Positions 43,085 to 51,015 of a DNA stretch of 64,000 nt are shown piece after piece. The stretch lies in the NCBI RefSeq assembly GCF_003626735.1, contig NZ_RBHX01000001.1, positions 3,410,001 through 3,474,000 on the forward strand. The letters run 5' to 3'. The notes under the pieces were generated by a model. The model had not been told where the DNA came from. It did not search any database and worked only from the letters and a program-made list of their open reading frames with translations. Numbering within the stretch: the first letter of the stretch is position 1; each line of letters opens with the position of its first letter. The DNA is from Microbacterium sp. CGR2. GTDB lineage: Bacteria > Actinomycetota > Actinomycetes > Actinomycetales > Microbacteriaceae. The position numbers and the translations under genes are program-made.

Positions 43085-43903
43085 TCAGGCCTCCTCCTGC
43101 TCGAACCAGGTCGCGTCGGGTCCGTCAACGACGATGTCGAAGCGGTATCCCGTAGACCATTCCGGCGACGTTAGGTCGTGGTCGTACACCCCGACCAGAG
43201 CGTCGCGGTCCTTCTGGCGCCAGATCGTGTTGTAGATGGGGTCGAGGGCGAAGAGCGGGTCGCCGGGAAAGTACATCTGCGTGACCAGTCGCTGGGTGAA
43301 CGACGAACCGAACACCGAGAAGTGGATGTGCGCGGGGCGCCACGCGTTGAGATGGTTCTTCCACGGATACGGGCCCGGCTTGATCGTCGTGAACAGGTAC
43401 TCGCCGTCATCGTTCGTGACCGCACGCCCCGCGCCGGTGAAGTTCGGATCAAGGGGCGCAGGATGCTGGTCGCGCTGGTGGATGTAGCGCCCAGAGGAGT
43501 TCGCCTGCCACAGCTCGATGAGCTGGTTGCGCACCGGCCTCCCCCACGAGTCCAGCAGCCGACCACGCACCGTCATCCGCTCGCCCAGCGGCTCACCGGC
43601 ATGCTGGATCGTGAGATCCGACTCGATCGCGGCGACATCGCGCTGCCCGAAAGCCGGCGACAGCAGCTCGATCGTCTCGGGGTCGACCAGCCGGGGGTTC
43701 TTGGTCGGATGCCGCAGGATGCTCGACCGATACGGCGGGAAGTCGTGCATGGTGGCAGGCAGCGCTTCTCCCCGCGCCTCCCGACGGTCGAGCGCCCCAT
43801 GAAGATCGACGATCTCAGCGGTGATCGCCGACTGCGCGACCTGGTCGGGCGAAGCGAGCAGCGACTCCGGGGCGGCTGCGATCGTTCCTGACTGGAGGGT
43901 CAT
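43085..43903 (-). CDS. pcaH: Protocatechuate 3,4-dioxygenase beta subunit
   Basis: A 272-residue intradiol dioxygenase beta subunit. The Fe(III) ligands fall in the family segments with RYIHQRDQH (Tyr), GPYPWKNHLNAWRPAHIHFS (Tyr, His, His). It cleaves protocatechuate to 3-carboxymuconate. AAGGAG lies before the ATG at 43903. First gene of the pca operon; the promoter region faces the IclR gene. Confidence 0.94.
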   Translation of the reverse strand: MTLQSGTIAAAPESLLASPDQVAQSAITAEIVDLHGALDRREARGEALPATMHDFPPYRSSILRHPTKNPRLVDPETIELLSPAFGQRDVAAIESDLTIQHAGEPLGERMTVRGRLLDSWGRPVRNQLIELWQANSSGRYIHQRDQHPAPLDPNFTGAGRAVTNDDGEYLFTTIKPGPYPWKNHLNAWRPAHIHFSVFGSSFTQRLVTQMYFPGDPLFALDPIYNTIWRQKDRDALVGVYDHDLTSPEWSTGYRFDIVVDGPDATWFEQEEA

Positions 43904-44022
43904 GGGTGTCTCCTTCGACACGGGCGGGCTGCGTTCACAGCATCCTGATCCGCGATCGTCGGTGGCGGATGCCGATTCCCACTCAATGAGACACGAGCGT
44001 CGAGGTGTGGCACTATCGGCGC

Positions 44023-44775
44023 ATGGCAAACTCCCCCTCGGGCGATTCCGTCACCGAGCGACTCATCCGCGTGCTCGAGACGTTCACGCCCTCTCGCACG
44101 GCGCAGAGCGCCGCCGAGATCGGTCGCCGGGCGGGCCTACCCGCCTCCTCTGCCCATCGCATCGTCGGCGAGCTGGTCGACGCGGGGATGCTGGAGCGCG
44201 ACGACGACCGGAGGATCCGCATCGGCATGCGCCTGTGGGAGCTGGCCACGCGATCCTCACACGCCCTGCGCCTCAGGCAGGTGGCGCTGCCCTTCATGGA
44301 GCGGGTGCAGTCGCGTGTGCGCGAGCACACCCAGCTGGCCATCCTCGAGCAGGACGAAGCACTGTTCCTGGAGCGCCTGAGCAGCCCTGATTCCGGGTCG
44401 AACGTGACGAGGGTGGCGGGCCGGCTGCCGCTGCACGCGTCCTCCTCCGGGCTGGTGCTGCTCGCCTATGCCGAGCACGCCCTGCAGGAGCGAATCCTCG
44501 CCGGCGCCCTCCCCCCGGTGTCTGCCGAGACGATCACCGACCCCGCGGAGCTGCGCCGCAAGCTCGCGGAGGTCCGCGCCGTGGGGCATGCGGCGGCCCC
44601 CGGCTACATCGAAGAGGTCTCGACAGGTGTGGCCGTGCCTGTGCACGACGAGACGGGCAACGTCGGGGCGGCCCTCTCGGTCGTGCTCCGTCGCAACGAC
44701 GCGACCGAACCCGCGCTGCGCGAACTGCTCGCCGCCGCCCGCGACATCGAGCGCGGTCTCGGCGGCCGCCGCTGA
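44023..44775 (+). CDS. IclR-family regulator of the pca/pob genes
   Basis: A 250-residue IclR protein: winged helix-turn-helix at residues 10-75 (RRAGLPASSAHRIVGELVDAG) and effector domain with GIxxVSTGVAVPVHDETG-like text (EEVSTGVAVPVHDETG). It is divergent from pcaH and lies 89 bases upstream of pobA on the same strand, so it probably controls both. In relatives protocatechuate or 3-oxoadipate is the effector. The ATG at 44023 is the start of similarity. Confidence 0.85.
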   Translation: MANSPSGDSVTERLIRVLETFTPSRTAQSAAEIGRRAGLPASSAHRIVGELVDAGMLERDDDRRIRIGMRLWELATRSSHALRLRQVALPFMERVQSRVREHTQLAILEQDEALFLERLSSPDSGSNVTRVAGRLPLHASSSGLVLLAYAEHALQERILAGALPPVSAETITDPAELRRKLAEVRAVGHAAAPGYIEEVSTGVAVPVHDETGNVGAALSVVLRRNDATEPALRELLAAARDIERGLGGRR

Positions 44776-44864
44776 CGCCAGCTCCCATTCAACGGTAGAA
44801 CGGTGGGTTCGGTGGGCTCGGTGATCCCACAATTGCTGGCGATACGTCCGTCGAAGGAGACGCC

Positions 44865-46055
44865 ATGACCATCACCACCCGCACCCGCGTCGCCATCGTC
44901 GGCGCAGGACCCGCAGGGCTCCTGCTCTCGCACCTGCTGGCCGAGGCCGGGATCGACTCGATCGTCCTCGATCGGCGCAGCCGCGCCGAGATCGAATCGA
45001 CAATCCGCGCCGGCATCCTCGAACAAGAGACGGTGCGCGTACTGAGTGAGACAGGTGCCAGTGACCGGGTCCTCACGGTCGGCAACCGCCACGACGGCAT
45101 CGAACTCCGTTTCGACGGCGAGGGGCACCGCATCGATTTCCCCGCCCTCACCGGACGCAGCGTCTGGCTCTATCCGCAGCATGAGGCACTCAAAGACCTG
45201 ATCTCCGCGCGCCTGGCCGCCGGTCAGGATCTCCGGTTCGAAGTCGACGTCACGGGCGTCGGCGATGTGGGAACCGCGCGCCCCTGGGTCTCGGCGATCG
45301 CCGCCGACGGGACGGAGCAGCGCATCGAGGCCGAGTTCGTCGTCGGCGCGGACGGATCACGAAGCGTCGTACGCCCCGCGGTCTGCGGGTCATCCACCGG
45401 AGGGTACTTCCGCGAGTACCCCTTCGCATGGTTCGGCATCCTGTGCGAGGCGGCGCCCAGTTCTCACGAGCTGATCTACAGCAACTCCCCCGACGGGTTC
45501 GCGCTGATCAGTCAGCGGAGCGCCACGATCCAGCGCATGTACTTCCAGTGCGATCCCGGCGCCGACCCCCACGCGCTCTCCGAGGCGCAGATCTGGGACA
45601 CCCTGCAGGCGCGCGTGCCTGGCACGATGCTGACGACGGGGCCGATCATGCAGCGCGACGTACTGCGCTTTCGCAGCTTCGTCGCGCATGAGCTGCGCAA
45701 CGGACGAGCCGTGCTCGTCGGCGATGCCGCCCACACCGTGCCTCCCACCGGTGCCAAGGGCATGAACCTCGCGGTGGCCGACGTGGTGCTGCTCGATCGG
45801 GCGCTGCGCGCACTGCTGCTCGAGCACGATGCCCGCCTGATCGATGTGTTCGCCGAGACGGCACTGAAGCGCATCTGGAAGGCACAGCATTTCTCCTGGT
45901 GGATGACGAGCATGCTGCACACTGCGACCGACGCCTCGCCCTTCGATCAGCGTCGCCAGGTCGGCGAGCTGCGGTCAGTCGTCGAATCGGAGGCGGGGCA
46001 GACCTTCCTCGCCGAGGCCTACACCGGATGGCCGCACGAGGGATCCAGCCGATGA
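44865..46055 (+). CDS. pobA: 4-hydroxybenzoate 3-monooxygenase
   Basis: A 396-residue flavoprotein hydroxylase. FAD motifs are GAGPAGLLLSHLL, VGADGSRSVVR and GDAAHTVPPTGAKGMNLAV, the last diagnostic for PobA-type enzymes. It makes protocatechuate, feeding the pca operon. GAAGGAGACGCC precedes the ATG, very like the pcaH leader. No 4-hydroxybenzoate permease is adjacent; the LIV transporter may serve. Confidence 0.93.
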   Translation: MTITTRTRVAIVGAGPAGLLLSHLLAEAGIDSIVLDRRSRAEIESTIRAGILEQETVRVLSETGASDRVLTVGNRHDGIELRFDGEGHRIDFPALTGRSVWLYPQHEALKDLISARLAAGQDLRFEVDVTGVGDVGTARPWVSAIAADGTEQRIEAEFVVGADGSRSVVRPAVCGSSTGGYFREYPFAWFGILCEAAPSSHELIYSNSPDGFALISQRSATIQRMYFQCDPGADPHALSEAQIWDTLQARVPGTMLTTGPIMQRDVLRFRSFVAHELRNGRAVLVGDAAHTVPPTGAKGMNLAVADVVLLDRALRALLLEHDARLIDVFAETALKRIWKAQHFSWWMTSMLHTATDASPFDQRRQVGELRSVVESEAGQTFLAEAYTGWPHEGSSR

Positions 46056-46149
46056 TTCGGTCCGATGGGAGACCGACAGGTGCCGTGCGCGGGTAGCGCC
46101 GCAATCTCACGCGCCGGGTCAGCAGGAACCGCTCCGCCCTGGAACACGG

Positions 46150-47007
46150 TCAGAGTGCGGGCAGCGGCCTCTCGGCGTAAGCAACCGCGGTGCGGCCGGA
46201 CACGTTGACGACTAGTCGACCAATCCGCTCGATCTCGAGCTCGATGACTTGCCCGTCCGACAGCGGTCCGACACCTGCCGGAGTGCCGGACGCGATCACG
46301 TCACCCGGCCAGAGAGTCATCACCGAGCTGGCGTAGGCCACGAGTTGAGCGACGTCGAAGATCATGTCTGCTGTGGAGACACTCTGACGATGGTCACCTC
46401 CCACCCAGCAGTCGAGCCTCAGCGAGTCAGCGTCGCCGACCTCGTCCGGCGTCACGATCCACGGACCGATCGGAGTGAAGGTGTCGAAAGACTTGCGCGT
46501 CGAGCGATCTTCGGTCGAGCGGACGCTGATGTCGAGCACCCCGGTGTACCCGGCCACGTACGACAGCGCGTTCCCGGGGGGAACGCTGCGCGCTCGACGA
46601 CCGATGAGGACTCCCAACTCGCCTTCCTGGTCGGTGCGCTTGTCGGTGTACGGCAGCTCGACTGTGCCCCCGGGTGCGAGCACAGAGCTCGTCGCCTTGA
46701 GAAACAGGCCGTATTCGGCGATCGTCTTCTGCTCGGACATCTCGATCTTGTGGTCGAGATAGTTCACCGGTGCCGCGATCAGCTTCCCCGGGCGCGGTAG
46801 CGGGGCATCCAGGACCACAGATGCTAGAGACGATCTCGGGAGATCCGCCAGTTCGAGATCCGCGACGCCTGCGAAGTCCCCATGCGCGTCGAGCCAATCG
46901 CTCCACGCACCGGCGACGCTGGGGGTGGGCAGCAACGAAGACAGGTCGACGACGACGTCACCGTCGACCAGACCCGGGCGCTGCCCGTCGAAGAGCGCAA
47001 GTTTCAT
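46150..47007 (-). CDS. FAH-family hydrolase, probable fumarylpyruvate hydrolase
   Basis: A 285-residue FAH enzyme with NYLDHKIEM, EGELGVLIGRRA and VAGYTGVLDISVRSTEDRS, and a canonical ASGTPAGVGPL loop. Among the three FAH proteins here it is the one located with gentisate genes, so fumarylpyruvate hydrolysis to fumarate and pyruvate is the likely job. It follows the 3-hydroxybenzoate hydroxylase gene by 66 bases on the same strand. Confidence 0.8.
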   Translation of the reverse strand: MKLALFDGQRPGLVDGDVVVDLSSLLPTPSVAGAWSDWLDAHGDFAGVADLELADLPRSSLASVVLDAPLPRPGKLIAAPVNYLDHKIEMSEQKTIAEYGLFLKATSSVLAPGGTVELPYTDKRTDQEGELGVLIGRRARSVPPGNALSYVAGYTGVLDISVRSTEDRSTRKSFDTFTPIGPWIVTPDEVGDADSLRLDCWVGGDHRQSVSTADMIFDVAQLVAYASSVMTLWPGDVIASGTPAGVGPLSDGQVIELEIERIGRLVVNVSGRTAVAYAERPLPAL

Positions 47008-47073
47008 GTGTTGTTGTTCCGATCGTGGTCGGGGGAGACAGGCTCCCGCAGGGTTGACGAGTCGTGCAGGTTC

Positions 47074-48258
47074 CTACCCGCGCGCACCTCCGCGTGCGGC
47101 GTACAACCAGTCGATCGCGCTGAAGTCGTCGATCGCACGGGAACGCAGCACCTCATTGCGCTCTGCCGCTTCGCTGCCCGATCGGTGACAGAGTTCGCCG
47201 AACGCCCGCGCCATGGTCTGCACCTGAGCCGCTCTCGGCGAACGCTCTGCGGCGAAGCGTGCGCCCACGTCCATCGCAGTCCCGGCATGACCCGCCACCC
47301 GACCGAGCGCCTCAGCGTCCTCGAGCGCCTGACAGGCTCCTTGGGCGAGATACTGCAGCATCGGATGCGCGGCGTCTCCCATCAGTACAAGCCGCTGATC
47401 AGCCCAGATCGGCGATGGCATCCGGTCGAACAATGGCCATCTGCGCTGCTTGCCGACGAAGTCGAGCGCGCGCGCGACCACGGGGTGACAGCCGCTGAAG
47501 CGCTCCTCCAGCTCATCCACACCGCCGTACTCGCTCTCGCCTCTGGCGAACGAGTCGCTCCTGAAGACGAGAACGTTGTTCAGCAGCTCGCCCCGGCGCA
47601 GCGGATACTGCACGAGGTGTCCTCCAGGCCCCATCCACACCACCACATCATTGGCGATCGGCCCTCCGTCCGCGATGGGGATCGTGCCTCGATACGCCAC
47701 GTAGCCCGAGTTGATCGGACGGTCGCCCACGAGAGCATCGCGCAGCGACGACCGCAGACCATCCGCTCCGATCACGAGGTCTGCACTGAGGGATCGACCG
47801 TCGAGCGTGACTGCGATGCCAGCCGCCGCGTCGACGGACACGACCTCGGTGGCGGTGCTCAGATCCGCGCCGAGTCGAACCGCCTCCGAGAGCAGCAGCG
47901 AGTGCAGATCTGTCCGGTGGATGACCGCGTAGGGAGCTCCGTACCGATCCTCGAAGGCCTGATCGAGGGTCACCCTCGAGAGCTCCCGATCGGTGATCGC
48001 ATCCCGGGCGACGAGATTGTCGGGAAACACGGCGATCTCACGGATCGCGTCCTCGAGCCCCCATGAGAAGAGGACTCGCATGGCATTCGGACCGAGCTGC
48101 AGCCCCGCTCCCACCTCGCCGAACGCGGTCGCCTTCTCGACCAGGGCCACGGCGATTCCCGAGCGTCGCAAGGCGATGGCGCTCGCCAGACCGCCGATCC
48201 CTCCGCCGATGATGAGGGCGCTGCGAACCGTGATTGCGTCTTCGTCGAGCGTGCTCAT
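47074..48258 (-). CDS. FAD monooxygenase, probable 3-hydroxybenzoate 6-hydroxylase
   Basis: A 394-residue flavoprotein hydroxylase with GGGIGGLASAIALRRSG, LVIGADGLRSSLRDAL and LVLMGDAAHPMLQYLAQGA. The GDAAHPMLQY version of the GD motif is shared by salicylate and 3-hydroxybenzoate 6-hydroxylases. Divergent gentisate dioxygenase and isomerase genes favour gentisate formation from 3-hydroxybenzoate. Divergent from the IclR gene, with a GenR-type site in between. Confidence 0.85.
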   Translation of the reverse strand: MSTLDEDAITVRSALIIGGGIGGLASAIALRRSGIAVALVEKATAFGEVGAGLQLGPNAMRVLFSWGLEDAIREIAVFPDNLVARDAITDRELSRVTLDQAFEDRYGAPYAVIHRTDLHSLLLSEAVRLGADLSTATEVVSVDAAAGIAVTLDGRSLSADLVIGADGLRSSLRDALVGDRPINSGYVAYRGTIPIADGGPIANDVVVWMGPGGHLVQYPLRRGELLNNVLVFRSDSFARGESEYGGVDELEERFSGCHPVVARALDFVGKQRRWPLFDRMPSPIWADQRLVLMGDAAHPMLQYLAQGACQALEDAEALGRVAGHAGTAMDVGARFAAERSPRAAQVQTMARAFGELCHRSGSEAAERNEVLRSRAIDDFSAIDWLYAARGGARG

Positions 48259-48297
48259 CCCGTCAGCTTCGACGTGCACCGCCGGAAAACGCCTAGG

Positions 48298-48314
48298 ATT
48301 CCTCCATGCGGAAC
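48298..48314. promoter_or_regulatory. GenR-type operator, ATTCC-N7-GGAAC
   Basis: ATTCC (48298-48302), seven bases, GGAAC (48310-48314). It overlaps the IclR start codon in the region divergent from the hydroxylase. It matches the ATTCC-N7-GGAAT pattern known for IclR-type gentisate regulators of corynebacteria. A second copy lies at 49102. Confidence 0.65.
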
Positions 48315-49112
48315 GATCCCCTCCCGCGTCGCCCGTCGAACGGTGTCGAATCGCTCGACCGCGGCCTGCGGCTGCTCCAGCTGTTGCGCGACGACGGCAG
48401 CGTTCGCGTCGCAGACGCAGCCGAGCACCTGGGCACTGCGCGGTCCACAGCGCATCGGCTGCTTTCCACCTTGGTCTACCGGGGCTTCGCGGTGATCGAT
48501 GACGATCATGTCTATCGTCCCGGACCATCGATGGATGCAGGAACGGCCCGGCTGGCGTGGACGAAGGAGCTCCGCCGCATCTGTCACCCTCATCTCCTGC
48601 TCCTGTCCCGTCGGGCGGGGCAGTCGTCGAATCTCATGGTGCGAACCGGGTTGCAGGTGCGATTCCTGGAGACCGTCGAATCTGCAGCTCCTCGGCGAAC
48701 CCGCGACCGTCAGGGGATCATCATGTCTGCCTCGAAGGCCTCGGGCGGCAAAGCCATCCTTGCGCGCTTCACCGATGAGCGGATCGCCTCGATGTACCGA
48801 GAAGCGCGGGATGAGGATCGTCTCAATGCGCATGAACTGACCGCCCTTCTGCGGGAGCTGAGGTCGATCCGTCGGTCGGGCTACGCAGTGAACCGCGGGG
48901 AGACCGAGCGCGACGTGGCAGCGGTCGGTTCGGCGATCGAGTCCTCAGACGGCTCCGAGATAGGTGCGTTCTCGGTGTCGGTACAGTCGGACCTCCTCAC
49001 CGCATCGCTGCAGGAGCACCTCATCGAACTCGTGCTCTCAGCACGTCAGGAGATCGCGCGCGATGTCCGCGACAGCGACCTTCACGCCGACACTGGGGAT
49101 GGTTCCGCATAG
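48306..49112 (+). CDS. IclR-family regulator of gentisate genes (GenR-like)
   Basis: A 268-residue IclR protein; the helix-turn-helix (about residues 12-75) contains RVADAAEHLGTARSTAHRLL, and the effector domain ends with a SVQSDLLTASLQEHLIELVL helix region. Flanked by two candidate GenR sites, one at its own start and one at its end before the dioxygenase gene, suggesting control of both directions and autoregulation. The effector is probably 3-hydroxybenzoate or gentisate. Confidence 0.85.
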   Translation: MRNDPLPRRPSNGVESLDRGLRLLQLLRDDGSVRVADAAEHLGTARSTAHRLLSTLVYRGFAVIDDDHVYRPGPSMDAGTARLAWTKELRRICHPHLLLLSRRAGQSSNLMVRTGLQVRFLETVESAAPRRTRDRQGIIMSASKASGGKAILARFTDERIASMYREARDEDRLNAHELTALLRELRSIRRSGYAVNRGETERDVAAVGSAIESSDGSEIGAFSVSVQSDLLTASLQEHLIELVLSARQEIARDVRDSDLHADTGDGSA

Positions 49113-49118
49113 CGGAAT
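49102..49118. promoter_or_regulatory. GenR-type operator, GTTCC-N7-GGAAT
   Basis: GTTCC (49102-49106), GCATAGC, GGAAT (49114-49118); the inner part TTCCGC-ATA-GCGGAA is a 6-bp inverted repeat. It overlaps the IclR stop codon and precedes the gentisate dioxygenase gene by about 70 bases. Confidence 0.65.
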
Positions 49119-49189
49119 CCTTGCCACTCCGTTGCGCCCCCCGTCTAGCGTCAGCCTCGCATCCGTCACCGATCGACGAGGACACGTCA

Positions 49190-50296
49190 ATGACGATCGA
49201 CAACGCCGCGCACAGCGACACCACTGACCCGCAGCTCCCAAAGCCCTCTCCGGAACTGGAGCGGCTGTACGCCGACTTCGCTCGAAACAGCACGGCTCCG
49301 CTGTGGACGCAGACGAACGACCTCATGCCGTTCGCGCCGAAGCCAGCAGCGGTTCCGTTCGTCTGGCGGTGGAAGGAACTGCTCGACATTGCCAAGAGGT
49401 CGGGAGATCTCGTGCCGGTGGGACGCGGAGGAGAACGCCGAGCCATCGGCCTCGCGAACCCTGGGCTCGCGCCGACCGCGTACGCGACGCCCACGCTCTG
49501 GTGCGCGATCCAGTGGCTCGGCGGCCATGAGACGGCCCCCGAGCATCGGCATGCGCAGAACGCCTTCCGCTTCGTCGTGGAGGGCCAGGGGGTGTGGACG
49601 GTGGTCAACGGCGACCCGGTCGCGATGCGGCGAGGCGACCTGCTGCTCACCCCCGGATGGAACTTTCACGGCCACCACAACGACACATCCGAGCCGATGG
49701 CATGGATCGACGGACTCGACGTGCCGCTTGCCCACGACCTGGACTTCGGGTTCTTCGAGTTCGGCTCAGACCGCGTCACCGACGAGGCATCACCAGCGGT
49801 CTCCCGCAGCGAGCGTCTGTGGGCGCACCCCGGCGTCACCCCGCTGTCGAGCCGAGGGTCATCTTCGAGTACTCCGCTCGGTGCCTACCGCTGGGAGGCG
49901 ACAGACGCGGCGTTGCGCAACCAGCTCGAACTCGAGGACGAGGGCTACCCGGCGACGGTCGAGCAGGGGCATGCTGCCATCAAGTTCACGAATCCAACCA
50001 ACGGAGGCGACGTCCTCCCCACGATCCGCTGCGAGTTCCATCGCCTGCGCGAAGGGTCCGCCACGGCCCCCAGGCATGAGGTGGGCTCGTCAATCTGGCA
50101 GGTCTTCGAGGGACGCGGGGCTGTGGTCCTGGGAGGGACTCGGCACCGTCTCGAACGGGGCGACCTCTTCGTCGTGCCGTCCTGGGTGTCGTGGTCACTG
50201 GAGGCGGAGACATCGTTCGACCTCTTCCGCTTCAACGACGCGCCGATCGTCGAGAAGCTCCACTTCGACAGAGTCTTCATCCCCTCCGAGCGATGA
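49190..50296 (+). CDS. Gentisate 1,2-dioxygenase
   Basis: A 368-residue bicupin. The first cupin carries the Fe(II) ligands in EHRHAQNAFRFVVEG (His119, His121) with His160 in GWNFHGHHND. The second cupin (SIWQVFEGRGAVVLGG) lacks metal histidines, as in the family. It opens gentisate to maleylpyruvate. GAGGAC precedes the ATG at 49190. Overlaps the isomerase gene (ATGA). Confidence 0.92.
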   Translation: MTIDNAAHSDTTDPQLPKPSPELERLYADFARNSTAPLWTQTNDLMPFAPKPAAVPFVWRWKELLDIAKRSGDLVPVGRGGERRAIGLANPGLAPTAYATPTLWCAIQWLGGHETAPEHRHAQNAFRFVVEGQGVWTVVNGDPVAMRRGDLLLTPGWNFHGHHNDTSEPMAWIDGLDVPLAHDLDFGFFEFGSDRVTDEASPAVSRSERLWAHPGVTPLSSRGSSSSTPLGAYRWEATDAALRNQLELEDEGYPATVEQGHAAIKFTNPTNGGDVLPTIRCEFHRLREGSATAPRHEVGSSIWQVFEGRGAVVLGGTRHRLERGDLFVVPSWVSWSLEAETSFDLFRFNDAPIVEKLHFDRVFIPSER

Positions 50297-50838
50297 CCCC
50301 GAGGATGTCACGTGCGCCGGGGCGGGCCGCGGATCGGATGCGCGAGGCACGGCGCGGAACGGCCTACTTCTCACGCATCCTGGATAGCCTCTCGGATGAG
50401 CATCTCGCCGAAGAGATCTCGCCCACAGGGGAACGAACAGCCGCCATCGCCGCGCGAGTCGCGCTGCATGCCCGCGTCTGCGCCGAAGCGCTCGAAGCCG
50501 CGCGGATGGGCACCGTGTACACGCCGCTCGCCGCACGTTTCGATGCCGCCTCGATCAGATTCACCTCGACGCTGTCGCCCGACGCCCTGCGTAATCTCCA
50601 CGCGCACAGCGTCGTCCATCTGAATGTCGAATGGCGTGATCTGCCACCCCAGCTCTGGACCAAGGCGATATCGACCGGCGGCGACAGTGCGCGCAGTCCA
50701 CTCGTGCTGGTTGAAGAACGACGACGCCTAATCTGGACATCAGCCGCAGCCATAGATCCCCTCAGACGCCTCGAGCCTCTGCCGGACGACGTCCGAAGAA
50801 TTGCTCGCATCGCCTCGGTGAGCATCCGGACAGTCTGA
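50293..50838 (+). CDS. Probable mycothiol-dependent maleylpyruvate isomerase
   Basis: A 181-residue protein of the DinB-like/MDMPI N-terminal fold. GERTAAIAARVALHARVCAEAL (shortened: AARVALHARVCAEAL) and NLHAHSVVHLNVEWRDLP hold histidine and glutamate residues suitable as zinc ligands. Corynebacterial relatives isomerise maleylpyruvate to fumarylpyruvate with mycothiol. It is shorter than the usual 240 residues, lacking most of the C-terminal domain. Coupled to the dioxygenase by an ATGA overlap, which supports the assignment. Confidence 0.65.
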   Translation: MTPRMSRAPGRAADRMREARRGTAYFSRILDSLSDEHLAEEISPTGERTAAIAARVALHARVCAEALEAARMGTVYTPLAARFDAASIRFTSTLSPDALRNLHAHSVVHLNVEWRDLPPQLWTKAISTGGDSARSPLVLVEERRRLIWTSAAAIDPLRRLEPLPDDVRRIARIASVSIRTV

Positions 50839-51015
50839 CGAGTGCGAACGGCGGCGGTCGCACACATTCAGCAAACGAACTCAACCACCTCACCCCGAAG
50901 CTAAGTGACGGTCCGGACACCGCTTCGACCACCGCCCCGTCGACGTAAGGCGTGTCTGCGTCGCTCGCAAGCACGGGAGGGGGTACTTGACTCCACATCT
51001 GCTGCATCCCGTCCC

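Noticed and set aside
47074..48258. Salicylate 1-hydroxylase as the product
   Set aside because: The flavin motifs fit both activities, but divergent gentisate dioxygenase and isomerase genes and the GenR-type sites favour 3-hydroxybenzoate 6-hydroxylase.
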